Source: Ktedonosporobacter rubrisoli
GTDB taxonomy: Bacteria > Chloroflexota > Ktedonobacteria > Ktedonobacterales > Ktedonobacteraceae
Length of the DNA stretch: 64,000 nt
Reading direction: 5' to 3'
Assembly (NCBI RefSeq): GCF_004208415.1
Contig: NZ_CP035758.1
Coordinates: 8,370,001-8,434,000, forward strand
Shown here: piece after piece, positions 62,126 through 64,000 of the stretch
Position numbering within the stretch: the stretch's first letter is position 1
Layout of the letters: each line of letters begins with the position of its first letter
Translations under genes and position numbers: made by a program
The notes under the pieces: generated by a model
Told to the model about the DNA's origin: nothing
Databases searched by the model: none
Seen by the model: the letters and a program-made list of their open reading frames with translations, nothing else

Positions 62126-62488
62126 TTAGGTGTACAATTCGGGGTCATGCTGATTGATCTGGATAGGCAGGCCATCAGGATCGCGGACGATGAGCGAGGA
62201 GCCAAAGGCTTCATCTGCGACAAAACGTTCAAACGGAACTCCGGCTTCGATCAGGCGCTCCTGCAAGAGATCAAGCGGCTCTTGACTTTCCATTGCCAGT
62301 TCGACGCGTGGCTGCTCCTTGAGTTGTGGCAGATCGGCGGACGTGTGCAGGCCCAGCTTGGCATCACCCAGACGTAATTCTGCCCAGCGGCCCTTGCGAT
62401 GTTTTCTGAGCAGTTCAAACCCCAATACCACATAGAACAGCAGCGAGTGCTCAATATCACGCACATACACAATAGGCATGACTAGCAT
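62126..62488 (-). CDS. VOC-family (glyoxalase/bleomycin resistance-like) protein
   Basis: 120 residues with two beta-alpha-beta-beta-beta modules of the vicinal oxygen chelate fold (MLVMPIVYVRDIEHSLLFYV, RWAELRLGDAKLGLHT, VPFERFVADE, IVRDPDGLPIQINQ). Relatives include glyoxalases, ring-cleavage dioxygenases and drug-binding resistance proteins. The start overlaps the end of the RHH gene by 7 bases, so they are coupled. A detoxification or aromatic-processing role with the monooxygenase is inferred from context. Confidence 0.88.
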   Translation of the reverse strand: MLVMPIVYVRDIEHSLLFYVVLGFELLRKHRKGRWAELRLGDAKLGLHTSADLPQLKEQPRVELAMESQEPLDLLQERLIEAGVPFERFVADEAFGSSLIVRDPDGLPIQINQHDPELYT

Positions 62489-62673
62489 GGAGCATCTCCT
62501 TTCTCTGAGAGGTGAGCGTGTTGAAGCTGTTGCAAATAGGCACGCAACGCCTGCTCAACGAGAACCGAGAGCGAGAGGCTCTGGTCAACCGCTGTATGCT
62601 TCACCTCGCGAATTAACTCTGGCGGGAGATAGACGTTAAATTGTTGTTTTTTTTCATTCTCGTCGGGAGACAT
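62482..62673 (-). CDS. Ribbon-helix-helix DNA-binding protein
   Basis: 63 residues from ATG 62673, preceded by AAGGAGG. After a polar N terminus the strand FNVYLPPELIREVKHTAVDQ and helices LSLSVLVEQALRAYLQQLQH form the CopG/Arc RHH fold. Such proteins repress their own operon by binding inverted repeats. The operon promoter at 62742-62778 is overlapped by a large palindrome that fits this role. Confidence 0.85.
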   Translation of the reverse strand: MSPDENEKKQQFNVYLPPELIREVKHTAVDQSLSLSVLVEQALRAYLQQLQHAHLSEKGDAPC

Positions 62674-62741
62674 GATTTTCCTCCTTTTCAGCCCGGCTCT
62701 CACAAAGGAGATGTCAAAGAGACGAGGATCATTTGTTCATT

Positions 62742-62778
62742 ATGCTAGCATATTAATATACTAGCATGCTAGTGTCAA
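62742..62778 (-). promoter_or_regulatory. RHH operon promoter overlapped by a 26-bp near-palindrome
   Basis: Minus-strand TTGACA (62778-62773), 17-nt spacer and TAATAT (62755-62750). A 26-bp palindrome with one mismatched pair covers 62742-62767 (arms ATGCTAG and CTAGCAT), and CTAG(C/T)(A/G)T recurs at 62745, 62761 and 62769. Autoregulation by the RHH protein is likely. Confidence 0.75.
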
Positions 62779-63164
62779 GTGGATCGAGCAAAGGAAGAGA
62801 AGATAAAGCTGGGAAGAAAGAGCCTTGAAAAGATACCTCAACAATCTCTGTCACAGAAGGAGTGGCATGCTTTGCATGTCCAAAAAGACTTTACGGCGTG
62901 AAGATTTGCCTCAGCAAGAGGGGCCTTCTCAGGAGTATTTTGCCCTCTTCTTTCCTTATTACACTTACAACTGTAGGACTAGCCTGTTTTCCAGGCTTGC
63001 AGGTGGAAAGGTGCCTCAACTTCCGCCCTGACTTTCCTCCCTATCTCTAAAATTCTGCTAGAATTTCCGGCGATTCTACCTGAGAATGTGTTACAATTGG
63101 GGTATGTAAAAGCGAGATGCAAAGCAATGGATATGCAGAGATTAGCACAGAAAGGACAGTACTG
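62779..63164. other. Intergenic region
   Basis: About 390 bp between divergent genes. Short frames (62825-63050) do not look like proteins. No strong promoter for the next gene was identified. Confidence 0.4.
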
Positions 63165-63578
63165 ATGAAGGATGCAATGCACAGAAGTGGCTCTGTCGTT
63201 GCGGCTCGTCGAGAAGGACCGCGCCGCTTCAGGAGGCGGCCTGCTACGTGCTGTTCGATTTGTTCGCGGCGCGTCTGGTTTCGTCCCGTGCGTCTGAGTG
63301 AGCCCGACGGAGTTCCCGAGCCGCGCCTCTCCTGGGTGTTGTGCCGGCAGTGCTACGGGTTGCTGCTGGAAGAGATGGAACGCTCTCCTGTGCGCTCTCC
63401 ACTGCGCCTGCGCATTGCTATGGGCATAGTAGCTTCTGAGCGCTGGTCTGAGGCCTATCCCACCCAATCCAGAGGTTATCTGAGCGATCGGCGCTGGATT
63501 ATATTTATGGCGGTTGGTTTCTTTGTTGCCTTGATCCTACACCTGGTCCTGATTGTCATGGTGGCCAGTGGCAGATAA
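63165..63578 (+). CDS. Zinc-ribbon, C-terminal tail-anchored membrane protein
   Basis: 137 residues from ATG 63165 (AAAGGA upstream; an in-frame start at 63117 is longer). A basic N terminus is followed by CCSIC and LCRQC, two CxxC-like pairs 40 residues apart that could hold zinc, a helical region (LRLRIAMGIVASERWSE), and one C-terminal membrane helix (WIIFMAVGFFVALILHLVLI). Function unrecognised. Single gene. Confidence 0.65.
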   Translation: MKDAMHRSGSVVAARREGPRRFRRRPATCCSICSRRVWFRPVRLSEPDGVPEPRLSWVLCRQCYGLLLEEMERSPVRSPLRLRIAMGIVASERWSEAYPTQSRGYLSDRRWIIFMAVGFFVALILHLVLIVMVASGR

Positions 63579-63931
63579 AGGGCTTGGCCTGGCAGGTTGG
63601 TAATTAAGTAGCGGCGGTATCAAACTATTTTCTTCCTCCCATCTATTCTTGTATCCCGTGACTTTCAGTTACTAAACACGCATAGCATCTTCATCTCACC
63701 TGGCACGCTTCAGCGGATACTGGCCTCCATATATGCTTACTTGCTCAGTTTCTCCAGCAATTTTGCCAGCAGTTATTCCGCTCGGCAGAGCTAAGCTGCC
63801 TTCGCAGAAGGCTTTACACACGCTGCCCGCTAGCTTTCCAAGCGGAGCAGGGCCATGAGCGCTGCTGGGGCCCTCTTAATGTGGGCTACCAGATGGCCTG
63901 GAGAGATGAAAGATGCATACGCGAAACATTG
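63579..63931. other. Intergenic region
   Basis: About 350 bp before the partial gene at the right end. No gene, RNA or strong hairpin is supported. Confidence 0.4.
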
Positions 63932-64000
63932 CTAATGCCCTGCCAGCATTTTTTCTGGATGGATCACGATGATTACGCGATCGGGATCGCCGCCGCGCCA
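63932..64000 (-). CDS. C-terminal end of an unidentified gene (cut by window)
   Basis: From the right edge the minus strand reads WRGGDPDRVIIVIHPEKMLA, then GH and TAG at 63934-63932. It is only 22 codons, so the product cannot be named; the composition is that of a normal protein end. Confidence 0.4.
   Translation of the reverse strand, partial: WRGGDPDRVIIVIHPEKMLAGH

Noticed and set aside
62825..63050. Short plus-strand frames of 62-68 codons before the zinc-ribbon gene
   Set aside because: They overlap in different frames, lack ribosome sites and show no recognisable domain.
1..64000. CRISPR array, prophage, tRNA or rRNA genes
   Set aside because: I looked for spaced direct repeats, phage structural genes and tRNA-like ends and saw none; the 19-bp repeat at 50019 has no spacers.

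Overview
The window reads as a chromosomal segment of a Ktedonobacteria-like member of Chloroflexota. The evidence is indirect: a very large MalT/LAL-type LuxR regulator with the N-terminal domain common in that class, several HTH-TPR and PadR regulators, an actinomycete/Chloroflexota-style caa3 oxidase with a small CtaF-like subunit, and a reduced division/cell-wall (dcw) cluster. No rRNA or tRNA gene was seen, so the assignment is an inference from gene content and not a phylogenetic result.

Layout. 1-7.2 kb holds stringent-response and housekeeping genes: a (p)ppGpp synthetase cut by the window edge, a RidA-like protein, a primary-type sigma factor, DedA with a small partner, dUTPase with a J-domain protein, and methionine aminopeptidase. 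7.2-9.3 kb is a wrecked drug-type ABC exporter operon with an amidohydrolase gene sitting between its two fragments. 9.4-16.2 kb has a methyltransferase, a PadR regulator, a pyruvate dehydrogenase E1a-E1b-E2 operon ending in a macro-domain gene, a 1-kb stretch without genes, and HU. 17-29.5 kb is accessory: an MBL hydrolase, the LuxR giant, DUF genes, an FAD oxidoreductase next to an ECF41 (SigJ) sigma factor, and a divergent HTH gene group. 29.6-34.1 kb is a GntR(YtrA)-controlled ABC system with three tandem paralogous permeases.

34.3-48.5 kb is the dcw cluster mraZ-rsmH-ftsL-like-pbp-hypothetical-ftsW-murG-murC-murB-ftsQ-ftsA-ftsZ. It carries MraZ boxes and DnaA-box-like sites at its promoter and lacks mraY, murD, murE and murF. 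49-52 kb carries a BON-domain membrane protein, DinB and an HTH-GAF regulator. 52.2-60 kb is an aerobic respiration block: SCO, a fused CtaA-CtaB, CtaG, and the caa3 oxidase ctaC-ctaD-ctaF-ctaE. 60.4-62.7 kb is a ribbon-helix-helix-controlled VOC/flavin monooxygenase operon. The right end has a small zinc-ribbon membrane protein and the last codons of a further gene.

Main second-look items: two genes, ftsQ and ctaG, are each broken by one missing G in a G run, which suggests either base-calling errors or real slippage. The fused ctaA-ctaB contains a strong internal Shine-Dalgarno. A BON protein carries a membrane module that looks like the small oxidase subunit. The RelA-type enzyme and the methionine aminopeptidase each lack an expected active-site residue. 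Several promoters overlap long palindromes. I did not find a single clearly new defence or metabolic system. The strongest candidates for undescribed biology are the three-permease ABC module, the BON/CtaF-like fusion and the internal start of ctaB.
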